Below, piece after piece: positions 1-6,783 of a stretch of 8,639 nt of DNA. Within the stretch, counting starts at the first letter, position 1. Each line of letters opens with the position of its first letter. Source of the stretch: Oscillospiraceae bacterium (GTDB lineage Bacteria; Bacillota; Clostridia; Oscillospirales; Oscillospiraceae); assembly GCA_029067025.1 (NCBI GenBank), contig JAIEFH010000209.1:1-8639 (forward strand), written 5' to 3'. Both the position numbers and the translations under genes were made by a program. The notes beneath the pieces were generated by a model. The model made no database searches and had not been told where the DNA came from. It saw only the letters and a list, made by a program, of their open reading frames with translations.

Positions 1-2588
1 GCCACGTACAAAAGCCGCATCTCCTCCGCCCGGAGCTGCCGCCGCAGCCGCAGGGCCACCGCGTCCCGGGCGATGGTGGTGTACCGCAGGCCCCGCGCCC
101 GGTCGGTACGCTTGGGGCCCAGGCCCAGGTCGGGGTGGAAGAGGATGGTGGCCTTGGCGTCCGTCTCGTTGAATTTCCGATCCAGCCCGCACACCAGCAC
201 CACCGGGAACTCCAGCCCCTTGGATTTGTGGATGGACAGGATGCGCACGCCCCCCGTCTCGCCCCCCGGCACGGGGACGGCCACGCCGTTGTCCGCCATC
301 CGGCTGAGGTGGAGCAAAAAGGCCATCAGCCCCCGGTGCCCACCGCTCTCGAAGCGGACGGCCTCGTCGTACAGAGCCATCAGGTTTGCCCGCCGCCGCT
401 GCCCGTCCGGCATGGCGGCGAACACGGCGGGCGCGTCCAGTCTGCCATAGATATACCACAGCAGCCGGTGGCTGCCTTCCTCCGCCGCCAGCTCCCGCAG
501 CTCGCCCAGGAGGGCCAGAAAGGATACGCAGTCCTCCTCCCCCCGTTCCGCGCCAGCGGCCAAACAGTCGTACACTGTGCCGCCGCTCCCCGCCCGAAGG
601 CGGGCCAGCCGGTCGGGGGTGAAATCAAACAGGGGGGAGCGCAGGGCCGCCAGCAGCGCCACGTCCTGCCGGGGATTGTCCAGCACCTGGAGCAGGGCGA
701 TGACCACGGAGATTTCCGTCGTGCCGAAGAACTCCTGGCCCCCGTCGGCGCTCCAGGGGATGGAGAGCTCGTCCAGGGCGGCGGCGTAATACCGCAGCAC
801 CGGGTTCGGTGAGCGCAGAAGGATGACGATGTCCTCCGCCCGGACGGGCCGATCCCCCGGGGACGTCATTCGCCGAGGAAGCGGCCCTTGGCCGCTCGGC
901 GAACGACTGTCCCGGCAGTCTCCGACTGCCCCGCTGTCCAGCAGCTCCCGGATGCGCTTCGCGGCGGCCCGGGCGGTCACCAGATCCTTATCCGCCTTTT
1001 CCGCGCTCCCATCATCGGTGAGGGTGGACAGGTCCACGCAGTTCAGCTCCACCCGGTACCGCTCATCCAGGGGCAGGTCGGCGCGGCCGGGGCGCAGGGC
1101 TTCCGCCTCGGTATAGTCCAGCTCCCCGGCGGCCCGGGTCATCACGTTGCGGAAGATGAAGTTGACCCCGTCCAGCACCTCGGGCCGGGAGCGGAAGTTG
1201 TCCGACAGCAAAATCTTCCGGCTCTGGCCGGGGGCGGCCTCCTCCGCCGGGGGGAAATGCTCATATTTGTCCAGGAAGATGCCCGGCTCCGCCAGACGGA
1301 AGCGGTAGATGGACTGCTTCACGTCCCCCACCATGAATAAATTATCCCCGGAGGACAGCGCCCCGAAAATGGCGTTCTGAACAGCGTTGGTGTCCTGGTA
1401 CTCGTCCACCATGATCTCCCGGAACTGCCTGCCCACATCCCGGGCCAGATCGCTGGGCGAGCCGTCCGGGCTTGTCAGCAGGCGCACCGCCAGGTGCTCT
1501 CCGTCGGCAAAGTCGATGAGATGGCGGCGCTGTTTCAGCTTGGTGAAAGCCTCGTCAAACTCCGCCGTCACGTCCAGAAGCGCCGTCATGGCGGGGCCGA
1601 CGGCCCGCAAATCGTCCATGGCCTGCGCTGCCGTCACGTCGAACCGCTCCCCCAGCTTTTTCATCTGGGCCTTGCACTGATCCCGCTGGGCGGTCATGCG
1701 GGCCTTCAACCCCTCGTCGTAGTCGCCCCGCTTGGTGCCCGGACGGGGGAAGGGGATGGGGAAGCACGCCGCCGTCTCGTCCCAGCCCCGGCCCAGGGCG
1801 GAGCGCAGCCGCTCCAGCGCGTCGATGGTGTCCCCCAGGGTGGGGGCGTAGTTTTTGGTCAGCAGTTCGTCAAAGTAGATCTCGTCCCGCAGATTTTTCA
1901 GTGCCCCCAGCCAGTAGTCCGCCAGCTCGAGTCCGTCGGCCAGCAGGGCGCGCCCCCAGGGGGTGTCCTCCGGGCCCACGCCCTCCGGGAATACGAAGTC
2001 CCGCCGGCGCGACCTGAGCCAACCCACCGGATCGGCCTGGGCCTGCACCTGCTGGTGGACATACAGCACCACGTCCTCCAGGGTCTGGTCGTCCCGCTCC
2101 CCGGCCAGGGCGTCCACCAGGGCGGCGAAGGGGGCGTCGTCGGCGATGTTGGCGTACCGGGCTTCCAGCACCTCTTCCAGAGCGCGGCGGCGCAGCTCGT
2201 CCCCCTCCGCCTCGTCGCACAGGCGAAAATCCGGGTCTAAATCCGTCAGGTGTCCCCACTGGCGCAGGAAGTCCAGGCAGAACGCGTCGATGGTGCAGAT
2301 GGGGGCCTTGTATACTAAGGTGGCGCTGCGCCGCAGGTGCCGATCCCCTGGCCTTTGGGCCAGGGCGGCGTGGATGGCGGCGGCAATGCGATCCCGCAGC
2401 TCGGCGGCGGCGGCGTTGGTGAAGGTGATGACCAGAAAGCGGTCGATGTCCTCGCCACTCTCCACATAGCCCATCAGCCGCTCCACCAGCACGCGGGTCT
2501 TGCCCGATCCGGCGGCGGCGGACACCAGCAGATCGCCCCCCCGGTTTTCCACCGCGGCAAGCTGCTGTTTTGTCAGTTCAATCGCCAT
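1..2588 (-). CDS. addA: AddA, helicase-nuclease subunit A (C-terminal part outside window)
   Basis: AddA is the motor and 3'-5' nuclease subunit of AddAB, which resects double-strand breaks up to Chi for RecA loading. 862 codons are visible. The family is usually about 1200 residues, so the missing C-terminus should carry the RecB-type nuclease domain. UvrD/Rep superfamily 1 motifs appear in order: Q motif TKQQ (6-9), Walker A AAAGSGKT (24-31), motif Ia TFTNAAAAELR (55-65), Walker B VDEYQD (394-399), the AddA-typical GDVKQSIYRFR (421-431), DNFRSRPE from residue 463, and IHKSKGLEFP from 786. The window ends in RLLYV, the beginning of motif VI. The ATG at 2588 is preceded by an AGGAGGAGGA site (2594-2603) inside the end of addB. 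The two genes overlap by 11 nt, which suggests translational coupling. Residues about 553-577 are an odd low-similarity stretch encoded by a palindromic DNA element, inserted between IRELLDSG and EDIVILLRS; the frame stays open throughout. Confidence 0.96.
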   Translation of the reverse strand, partial: MAIELTKQQLAAVENRGGDLLVSAAAGSGKTRVLVERLMGYVESGEDIDRFLVITFTNAAAAELRDRIAAAIHAALAQRPGDRHLRRSATLVYKAPICTIDAFCLDFLRQWGHLTDLDPDFRLCDEAEGDELRRRALEEVLEARYANIADDAPFAALVDALAGERDDQTLEDVVLYVHQQVQAQADPVGWLRSRRRDFVFPEGVGPEDTPWGRALLADGLELADYWLGALKNLRDEIYFDELLTKNYAPTLGDTIDALERLRSALGRGWDETAACFPIPFPRPGTKRGDYDEGLKARMTAQRDQCKAQMKKLGERFDVTAAQAMDDLRAVGPAMTALLDVTAEFDEAFTKLKQRRHLIDFADGEHLAVRLLTSPDGSPSDLARDVGRQFREIMVDEYQDTNAVQNAIFGALSSGDNLFMVGDVKQSIYRFRLAEPGIFLDKYEHFPPAEEAAPGQSRKILLSDNFRSRPEVLDGVNFIFRNVMTRAAGELDYTEAEALRPGRADLPLDERYRVELNCVDLSTLTDDGSAEKADKDLVTARAAAKRIRELLDSGAVGDCRDSRSPSGQGPLPRRMTSPGDRPVRAEDIVILLRSPNPVLRYYAAALDELSIPWSADGGQEFFGTTEISVVIALLQVLDNPRQDVALLAALRSPLFDFTPDRLARLRAGSGGTVYDCLAAGAERGEEDCVSFLALLGELRELAAEEGSHRLLWYIYGRLDAPAVFAAMPDGQRRRANLMALYDEAVRFESGGHRGLMAFLLHLSRMADNGVAVPVPGGETGGVRILSIHKSKGLEFPVVLVCGLDRKFNETDAKATILFHPDLGLGPKRTDRARGLRYTTIARDAVALRLRRQLRAEEMRLLYV
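858..930. repeat. Double-hairpin palindromic element inserted in frame in addA
   Basis: Two adjacent inverted repeats lie inside the addA reading frame. The larger (858-914) has inner arms GCGGCC (881-886) and GGCCGC (890-895), continued by TTCGCCGAG (869-877) against CTCGGCGAA (895-903) with a small bulge. It is closed by an imperfect outer stem (858-867 against 905-914). The second (914-930) is a perfect 7-bp stem, GGCAGTC, loop TCC, GACTGCC. Such nested pairing is not seen elsewhere in addA. The encoded peptide is rich in G, R, S and P and sits where AddA proteins have a variable linker before the EDIVILLRS motif. It resembles the general idea of palindromic repeats that insert into coding regions. 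Whether it is a dispersed family cannot be seen from one copy. Confidence 0.6.
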
Positions 2589-5500
2589 GTCCGTCCTCCT
2601 CCTGACCGGCCAGCCAGTTCCAGAATTCCGCCGCCCTGACTCCGCGTCTGTAGCGTTTGGCGTCCCCGCAGCCCTCCTCGAAGTGGCAGGCGGCCCGGTA
2701 GTCGCACCAGCGGCAGGGGTTCTTATCGGCATTGTGCCAATATGGGTCGGCGTTGATGTTGCCCGCCGCCAGCTCCCCGGCGGCGCGCTTCAAAGCGTCT
2801 ATGATATATCCGTCCAGCAGCTCCATCTGCTCGGGAGTGACCAGGTAGTCGCCGCCGTTCCGGCCCGCGCTGACGGGCAGGAAGCGGAACGACCCGGCGG
2901 CGTGCTCCATGGCGGACAGCACCGCCGGATCGTCCAGCACCAGCCCCTGGCGGCGCAGCAGCCCGTCCCGGGATCGCTGGATGTCCTTGTCAGTCATGCC
3001 CCGCTCGCCGTCCACCAGGGGGGTGCGGGCGGGGACGTACAGCACCCCGGCGGGGACAATTTCATTGGAGCCAAACACCCGCTCCCCCTCCCGGCTGAGG
3101 GCAAAGAGATAGAGCAGCATTTGAAGGCCCCGCCCGTCCTCCACGTCGGCGAAGTCGAAGCTCTTTTTGCCGGTTTTGTAGTCCACCACCCGCAGGTAGC
3201 GCTTGCCGTCGTGGAGCCACTCGTCCACCCGGTCCACAAAGCCGCTCAGCCGCAGGCGCACCCCCTCCTCCACCTCCACCGGGGGCAGCTCCTTGCCACG
3301 GCCGAAGCCCAGCTCGAAGGCGGCGGGGGTGAAGTCGGAGACGGAAAGCTCGGCGCATACGCTTTGGGCCACGTCCAGCGCGGCCTGCTTCATGCGCTCA
3401 AACAGATAGCGGAACCGGGCGGTCTCGCCGTCCAGGCCCGTGAGCACCTCCCGCTCGTAGTGGTCGGCGGCGGCTTGGGACAGGCGGCGCACCCCGTCCA
3501 TGTCGTCCAGCGGGACGCCCTCGTTTTTGGCCGCGCGCAGGGTATCCTCCAGCACGGCGTGGACGAAGGTGCCGTAGTCGGAGGGCCGGAACGCCGCTTT
3601 TTGCCGGGGCTTGGCGTCCAGGCCGAAGCGCAGGAAGTGGCTGAAGTGGCAGGAGTTATAGAGGTCGAGCCTTGTGGCGGACATGGGCACCACCGGGCCG
3701 AACAGCTCGTCCACCGCCAGCCGGGACAGCCGGCCCCGCCGCCAGTTTGCCGCGTTTTGAATCCGCTCCAGCCGGGGGGCCAGCCCCGGAACCCGCCGCA
3801 GGGCGTCGGCCAAGTTAGGGTCATGCCCCGCCAGTTCCAGCGCCGCGTCCGGGGCGGACAGCCGGGCCAGGGGATCGGAACCGTCCGCCGCCGGCTTATC
3901 AGGGAAGAGCGCCGCCAGCCGCTCCCAGAGGAAGCAGGGGGTCTTTTGGTTGTCCCCTGACCCGGCGGCATAGCTGACATACAAACGCTCAGAGGGGCGG
4001 GCGCAGGCCTCGTAGGCGATGGTCATCTCCCGGCGGAGCTTGTCCTCCTGTTTTGGAGCCAGCTCCACCGACCTGGCGGCCAGCACGTCCCGGTCCTGGT
4101 CGGTAAACAGCCCCGGCGAGGCGGTACAGTCGGGGATGGAATTGCTGTCCGCCCCCAGCAGGAACAGCGCTTTGACCTCCTTATGGGCCATGCGGGGGGC
4201 GTCCCCCACCGTCACCGCGTCCAGGGACACGGGGATGGCCCCCACGTCATACTGGGACAGCACCAGGGAGAACAGCCGGGAGAACTCGTCCAGCTCCAGC
4301 TCGGTGTCCTCCAATAAAAGGGCGCACTGCTCCAGGCCGCCCACTAAAATGTCCCAGAGCTGGCGGTACTGGGCGGCGGTGTTCCGGTCGCCCCGCTCCT
4401 CCAGGCTGTCCGCCCGCTGGGCCAGCCGGGTGGGCAGATCGATGTCATCTAATAATTGATACAGGGCCAGGGCACGGCCGCGGCCGGTCTTATCCCTGCC
4501 CTTCCGCAGCTTTTCCAGCGGCGCGATGACCCGGCGGCGCAGTTCGTCCAGCCACGCCACGAAAGCGGTGTCCTCATCGGTGAACTCCTGCCCGTAGCCC
4601 TCGGGGTGCATATCCCAGGGCTTTTTCCGCGTCCAGGCGGAGCCTTTCAGATCCCAGGTCAGGGCGTAATTTTCCAGCAGATCCCGCTCCTCGTCCGTGA
4701 TGCCGGTGAGGCCGGTTTTCAGGTAGCGGAACAGCTCCTCATAGGGGTAGTCCTCCGCCGCCGCGGCCAGGGCGGAGGTGACCAGGGCCAGTACCGGCTT
4801 TTCCAGCACATCCTCCATCGCGGACAGAAACACCGGCACGCCGTACCGGGCAAAGGTGCTCTCGATGAGCTCGCCGTACCCGTCCAGCTTCCGGGCGCAC
4901 ACGGCGATGTCCCGGCAGCGATAGCCCTCCTCCCGGAGCAGGCGCAGGATTTCGGCGGCGCACCACTCCGCCTCCTGCCGCGGGGTGGCGGCGGCGATCC
5001 GGGTGAGGTTGCACTCCCCCTGCCAGGGGGCCTCGGGCATGGGGCCGAACAGATTCTGCTCCAGAAAGGCCAGGGATGGGTGGCGGGGCAGGGGACGGTC
5101 AAGGGTTTCCTCCAGGAAGAGCACGCCGTTGTCCTTCGCCAACCGGCCCAGCCGCCGGGCGGCCCGGAGGGCGGGCTGGAAGATGCCGGAGGGGTCGTCC
5201 CCGGTGTCGCACACAAAGGCCACCGTCAGCTCCCCCTGGGACATGAGGGCGGACAGCACCTGCTCCTCCTGGGGGGTGAAGTCGGTGAAGCCATAGACGT
5301 AGAAGGCCATCCCAGCCCCCCAGCGGGTGTCCTCCAGCTGGCGGGCCAGACGGTCAAGGCGGCCCCGGGGGTCGGCGGCGCCCGCCTGTTCCATGGCTTG
5401 GTAGGCGGCGTAGATCAGCCCCAAGTCCCGGAGCTTGTCCCCTTGGCGGCCCCCCAGCTCCTCCCCGGCGGCGATGAGCGCCTCCGGCTCCACCCGGTAG

Positions 5501-5877
5501 GAGCGGCACTCGTCCACTGTGGCCAGCAGGCCCGTCAGGAACGCGGGCTTCCGGGAGGGGGCGCGGTAGGTGGTCAGCGCGTCGGACACGCGGCGCAGGG
5601 CGGCGTACATCAGCAGCATCCGCCCTCCGGCGTCCAGCATGGGGGCAGCCCCGCCCCCGGCGGCGTCGGTGAGCCGCCCGGCCAGCCGGGTGAAGGATAA
5701 CACCTCGCAGGACATAGACGCTCCGCCGTCCAGAGCGGCACACATTGCTCGCTCGCTCTCGTGGGAGTACTGCTCGGGGACGATGAGCAGGCGGCGGCGG
5801 GCGGGGGACTTGCCCATCCGCTCCAACAGCTCCACCCGGATGTCCTGCCCGGCCCGGGCGTACAGCAGATCCAGCAT
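2578..5877 (-). CDS. addB: AddB, helicase-nuclease subunit B
   Basis: AddB is the partner of AddA; in Bacillus it recognises Chi, cuts the 5' strand and carries a 4Fe-4S cluster. The product is 1099 residues, slightly short of the roughly 1150-1170 usual in Bacillus. The C-terminal nuclease shows GFVDRVD (879-885) and VVDYKTGKK (897-905), the metal-binding RecB-nuclease motifs. All four Fe-S cysteines are present: C743 in YNSCHF, then C1055, C1058 and C1064 in CRWCDYRAAC (CX2CX5C). The N-terminus reads LLYARAGQDIR where Bacillus AddB has a GRSGSGKT P-loop, so the nucleotide-binding lysine and threonine are missing here. The ATG at 5877 was chosen because AAAGGAGG (5886-5893) lies 8 nt upstream and the family start lines up. 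A longer in-frame start at 5946 would translate through the promoter. The stop TGA (2580-2578) overlaps the addA start, giving an addB-addA operon. Confidence 0.96.
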   Translation of the reverse strand: MLDLLYARAGQDIRVELLERMGKSPARRRLLIVPEQYSHESERAMCAALDGGASMSCEVLSFTRLAGRLTDAAGGGAAPMLDAGGRMLLMYAALRRVSDALTTYRAPSRKPAFLTGLLATVDECRSYRVEPEALIAAGEELGGRQGDKLRDLGLIYAAYQAMEQAGAADPRGRLDRLARQLEDTRWGAGMAFYVYGFTDFTPQEEQVLSALMSQGELTVAFVCDTGDDPSGIFQPALRAARRLGRLAKDNGVLFLEETLDRPLPRHPSLAFLEQNLFGPMPEAPWQGECNLTRIAAATPRQEAEWCAAEILRLLREEGYRCRDIAVCARKLDGYGELIESTFARYGVPVFLSAMEDVLEKPVLALVTSALAAAAEDYPYEELFRYLKTGLTGITDEERDLLENYALTWDLKGSAWTRKKPWDMHPEGYGQEFTDEDTAFVAWLDELRRRVIAPLEKLRKGRDKTGRGRALALYQLLDDIDLPTRLAQRADSLEERGDRNTAAQYRQLWDILVGGLEQCALLLEDTELELDEFSRLFSLVLSQYDVGAIPVSLDAVTVGDAPRMAHKEVKALFLLGADSNSIPDCTASPGLFTDQDRDVLAARSVELAPKQEDKLRREMTIAYEACARPSERLYVSYAAGSGDNQKTPCFLWERLAALFPDKPAADGSDPLARLSAPDAALELAGHDPNLADALRRVPGLAPRLERIQNAANWRRGRLSRLAVDELFGPVVPMSATRLDLYNSCHFSHFLRFGLDAKPRQKAAFRPSDYGTFVHAVLEDTLRAAKNEGVPLDDMDGVRRLSQAAADHYEREVLTGLDGETARFRYLFERMKQAALDVAQSVCAELSVSDFTPAAFELGFGRGKELPPVEVEEGVRLRLSGFVDRVDEWLHDGKRYLRVVDYKTGKKSFDFADVEDGRGLQMLLYLFALSREGERVFGSNEIVPAGVLYVPARTPLVDGERGMTDKDIQRSRDGLLRRQGLVLDDPAVLSAMEHAAGSFRFLPVSAGRNGGDYLVTPEQMELLDGYIIDALKRAAGELAAGNINADPYWHNADKNPCRWCDYRAACHFEEGCGDAKRYRRGVRAAEFWNWLAGQEEDGHGD

Positions 5878-5907
5878 GGCGCGGGCCTCCTTTCGCGGTT
5901 TTTCACC

Positions 5908-5937
5908 ATCATACCACATTTGACGCCGCCGCGGCAA
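5908..5937 (-). promoter_or_regulatory. Predicted sigma-A promoter of addB-addA
   Basis: On the minus strand TATGAT (5913-5908) is preceded by TGG, giving an extended -10. TTGCCG (5937-5932) lies 18 nt upstream as a 4-of-6 match to the -35 consensus. Transcription would start near 5901, just before the addB ribosome site at 5893-5886. This is inferred from sequence only. Confidence 0.6.
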
Positions 5938-5951
5938 GCCTGCCAACGGGC

Positions 5952-5983
5952 AAAGAATCCGCCGGATACCCGACGGATTCTTT
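5952..5983. terminator. Hairpin terminator between the small minus-strand gene and addB
   Basis: AAAGAATCCG (5952-5961) pairs perfectly with CGGATTCTTT (5974-5983). The stem continues with CGG (5963-5965) against CCG (5970-5972) after one mismatch, around an ATAC loop. It lies directly after the stop of the small minus-strand gene and upstream of the addB promoter, so it probably ends that transcript. Read from the minus strand the T run is short (TTTG), so efficiency is uncertain. Confidence 0.6.
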
Positions 5984-5993
5984 TGTGCACAAT

Positions 5994-6278
5994 TTATATT
6001 TTGTGTGTCCCATCCATATATCCATAGTGGTACATCAGCTTTCCACAGGCCCGGGCAAAGTTCTCAAACCCGCTGACCAGCAGTTCTATATCCGAATCGG
6101 TGTCGGGATTTAGCCCCGTTTTCTCGCAAAGACGGTTGCGGGCTTCATAGATCTGCCCTATCAGTGGGGCAAGCTCCCCGCCTTCAGAAGTTTCGTCCTT
6201 TACCCATTCGCACACATCCGATTCGTTCGTGCCATTGATTTGATCGTAGATAAATTTCCAGCGTTCTGCATTTTGCAC
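5994..6278 (-). CDS. Small acidic protein of unknown function, divergent from XRE regulator
   Basis: A 94-residue protein that I do not recognise. It is rich in acidic residues (for example NESD, DETSEGGE, DTDSDIE), has no transmembrane segment or signal peptide, and reads as mostly helical. It ends in a Gly- and Tyr-containing segment, ACGKLMYHYGYMDG (81-94 region). The start is a GTG at 6278, supported by a strong AAAAGGAGGT site (6295-6286) with 7-nt spacing; the nearby ATG at 6271 is out of frame. A good promoter (TTGCAT-N17-TACAAT) lies immediately upstream and overlaps two operator-like palindromes, so the neighbouring XRE regulator probably controls this gene. A hairpin terminator follows the stop. 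The gene lies in an A+T-richer pocket between GC-rich conserved genes, compatible with acquisition. The strong ribosome site and promoter argue that it is real despite the missing family assignment. Confidence 0.75.
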   Translation of the reverse strand: MQNAERWKFIYDQINGTNESDVCEWVKDETSEGGELAPLIGQIYEARNRLCEKTGLNPDTDSDIELLVSGFENFARACGKLMYHYGYMDGTHKI

Positions 6279-6294
6279 AACAGATACCTCCTTT

Positions 6295-6320
6295 TATATG
6301 CCACAATATTGTAGCATATA
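6295..6320. promoter_or_regulatory. Operator-like palindrome 1
   Basis: A 26-bp inverted repeat in which 24 of 26 positions are symmetric. Its core is ATGCCAC (6298-6304), six bases AATATT, then GTAGCAT (6311-6317), flanked by TAT and ATA. It covers the -10 of the minus-strand promoter and lies just upstream of the ribosome site of the small acidic gene. Given the divergent XRE gene alongside, binding by that dimeric regulator is the natural inference. Confidence 0.65.
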
Positions 6321-6336
6321 AAAACTCAATATGCAA
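6308..6336 (-). promoter_or_regulatory. Predicted promoter of the small acidic gene
   Basis: On the minus strand TTGCAT (6336-6331), a 17-nt spacer and TACAAT (6313-6308) with a preceding TGC give an extended -10 sigma-A promoter. The expected start is near 6301, leaving a short leader with AAAAGGAGGT. The -10 falls in operator palindrome 1 and the -35 in palindrome 2, so bound regulator should block polymerase. A plus-strand promoter for the XRE gene is less clear; TTGCAC (6273-6278) with TATATG (6295-6300) at 16 nt is a weak candidate. Confidence 0.6.
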
Positions 6337-6350
6337 CAAAATGGTAGCAT
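6331..6350. promoter_or_regulatory. Operator-like palindrome 2
   Basis: A second copy of the same architecture: ATGCAAC (6331-6337), six bases AAAATG, GTAGCAT (6344-6350). Its centre is 33 bp from that of palindrome 1, about three helical turns, so two dimers could sit on the same DNA face. It covers the -35 of the minus-strand promoter and lies just ahead of the XRE ribosome site. Confidence 0.6.
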
Positions 6351-6373
6351 CGCTTTGTGAGGAGTGATGTCCC

Positions 6374-6595
6374 ATGTTATTTCAGCGGCTTGAGGATCTT
6401 CGCATTGACGCAGACAAAACCCAGCAGCAGATTGCCGATTTGTTAGACTGCAAGCGGGAAGTATACCGGCGTTATGAAAAGGGCACCTATGATATTCCAC
6501 TTTGGGCCTTAATTAAACTTGCAGACTACTATGAAACAAGCACGGATTATATTTTGGGGCTCACGAATGTAAAAACACCCTATCCAAAGAAATAG
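6374..6595 (+). CDS. XRE/Cro-C1 family helix-turn-helix regulator
   Basis: A 73-residue single-domain DNA-binding protein of the XRE family. The helix-turn-helix is visible as KTQQQIADLLDCKREVYRRYEKG (about 15-37), with QQQIADLL as the second helix and KREVYRRYE as the recognition helix. The usual third part follows: IPLWALIKLADYYETSTDYILGLT. No ligand or oligomerisation domain follows, so it should act as a small dimeric regulator. GAGGAG (6359-6364) lies 9 nt before the ATG. The gene is divergent from a small acidic gene, and the shared intergenic region holds two matching palindromes, so the likely role is local, possibly autoregulatory, repression. No plus-strand terminator is evident before the infC promoter, so some read-through into the infC operon is possible. 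Target genes elsewhere cannot be judged. Confidence 0.92.
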   Translation: MLFQRLEDLRIDADKTQQQIADLLDCKREVYRRYEKGTYDIPLWALIKLADYYETSTDYILGLTNVKTPYPKK

Positions 6596-6605
6596 GGAAA
6601 AGCTA

Positions 6606-6634
6606 TTGACAAACCTTTCCCCATCTGGTATGAT
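6606..6634 (+). promoter_or_regulatory. Sigma-A promoter of infC-rpmI-rplT
   Basis: TTGACA (6606-6611) is a perfect -35, followed by a 17-nt spacer and TATGAT (6629-6634), one mismatch from the -10 consensus. Transcription is expected near 6641. The strength fits a ribosomal-protein operon. The promoter begins only 10 nt after the XRE stop codon. Confidence 0.85.
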
Positions 6635-6640
6635 ACTTGG

Positions 6641-6775
6641 GCAAAAGGAAGCAGGAATGGCGCCGCCGTCCTCACCTCCCGCCGCGGGCGAAGGGGTTAA
6701 CATGGTGAAACGCACGCGATAAGTGTGGGTTTTGTTGTGGACGTGGGTGCCTTGCTGCATTCACGTTTTTATTTT
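6641..6775 (+). ncRNA. L20-type leader (cis-regulatory RNA) of infC operon
   Basis: The stretch from the predicted start site to infC is about 140 nt, lacks a convincing gene and ends in an intrinsic terminator. Firmicute infC-rpmI-rplT operons are known to be controlled by L20 binding a leader that mimics its 23S rRNA site and promotes termination. Here the pieces GGTTAA (6695-6700), GAAACG (6707-6712) and TGTGGG (6724-6729) occur in the same order as in the 23S helix 40/41 region as I recall it from E. coli (GGTTAAGTGGGAAACG then TGTGGG). An upstream GC-rich part (about 6660-6690, with CCCG/CGGG pairing) probably forms further stems or the antiterminator. I did not fold it. Identification by position, mimicry and attenuator is good; exact boundaries are estimates. 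Confidence 0.75.
6741..6775 (+). terminator. Attenuator terminator directly before infC
   Basis: ACGTGGGTGC (6741-6750) pairs over 10 bp, including two G-U pairs, with GCATTCACGT (6757-6766) around a CTTGCT loop. A T-rich run (TTTTTATTTT, 6766-6775) follows. The infC ribosome site starts at 6776, so termination here would stop all three downstream genes. This is the expected off-state of an L20 leader. Confidence 0.8.
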
Positions 6776-6782
6776 GGAGGTG
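6776..6782 (+). promoter_or_regulatory. infC ribosome binding site; favours an AUA start at 6790
   Basis: GGAGGTG is a long match to the 16S 3' end. It leaves only 1 nt (3 nt from GGAGG) before the GTG at 6784, too close for normal initiation, but 7 nt before the in-frame ATA at 6790. IF3 genes are known for discriminating starts such as AUU, AUC or AUA that let IF3 repress its own synthesis. Confidence 0.65.
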
Positions 6783-6783
6783 C

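Noticed and set aside
135..3960. Long plus-strand open frames opposite addA and addB (for example 1494-2240 and 2500-3960).
   Set aside because: They are antisense shadows caused by high third-position GC in addAB. Their translations are low-complexity Gly/Pro/Gln/His-rich, and they lack ribosome sites.
5878..5946. Longer AddB starting at 5946.
   Set aside because: It would translate the predicted promoter and ribosome site. The ATG at 5877 has an AAAGGAGG at ideal spacing and matches the family start.
5994..6595. Divergent small gene and XRE gene as a toxin-antitoxin pair.
   Set aside because: Toxin-antitoxin genes are normally co-directional and overlapping, and the acidic protein shows no toxin motif I can recognise. 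A regulator-target pair fits better.
6578..6597. CCCTAT...ATAGGG hairpin at the end of the XRE gene as its terminator.
   Set aside because: On the plus strand it is followed by AAAA, not T. A T run exists only on the minus strand, where no gene upstream would need it.
6702..6722. Mini-ORF MVKRTR in the infC leader, preceded by AAGGGG, as a possible leader peptide.
   Set aside because: It coincides with the stretch resembling the L20 binding site of 23S rRNA, which explains the sequence better. Six codons with no control-type codon run are not enough to support attenuation by translation.
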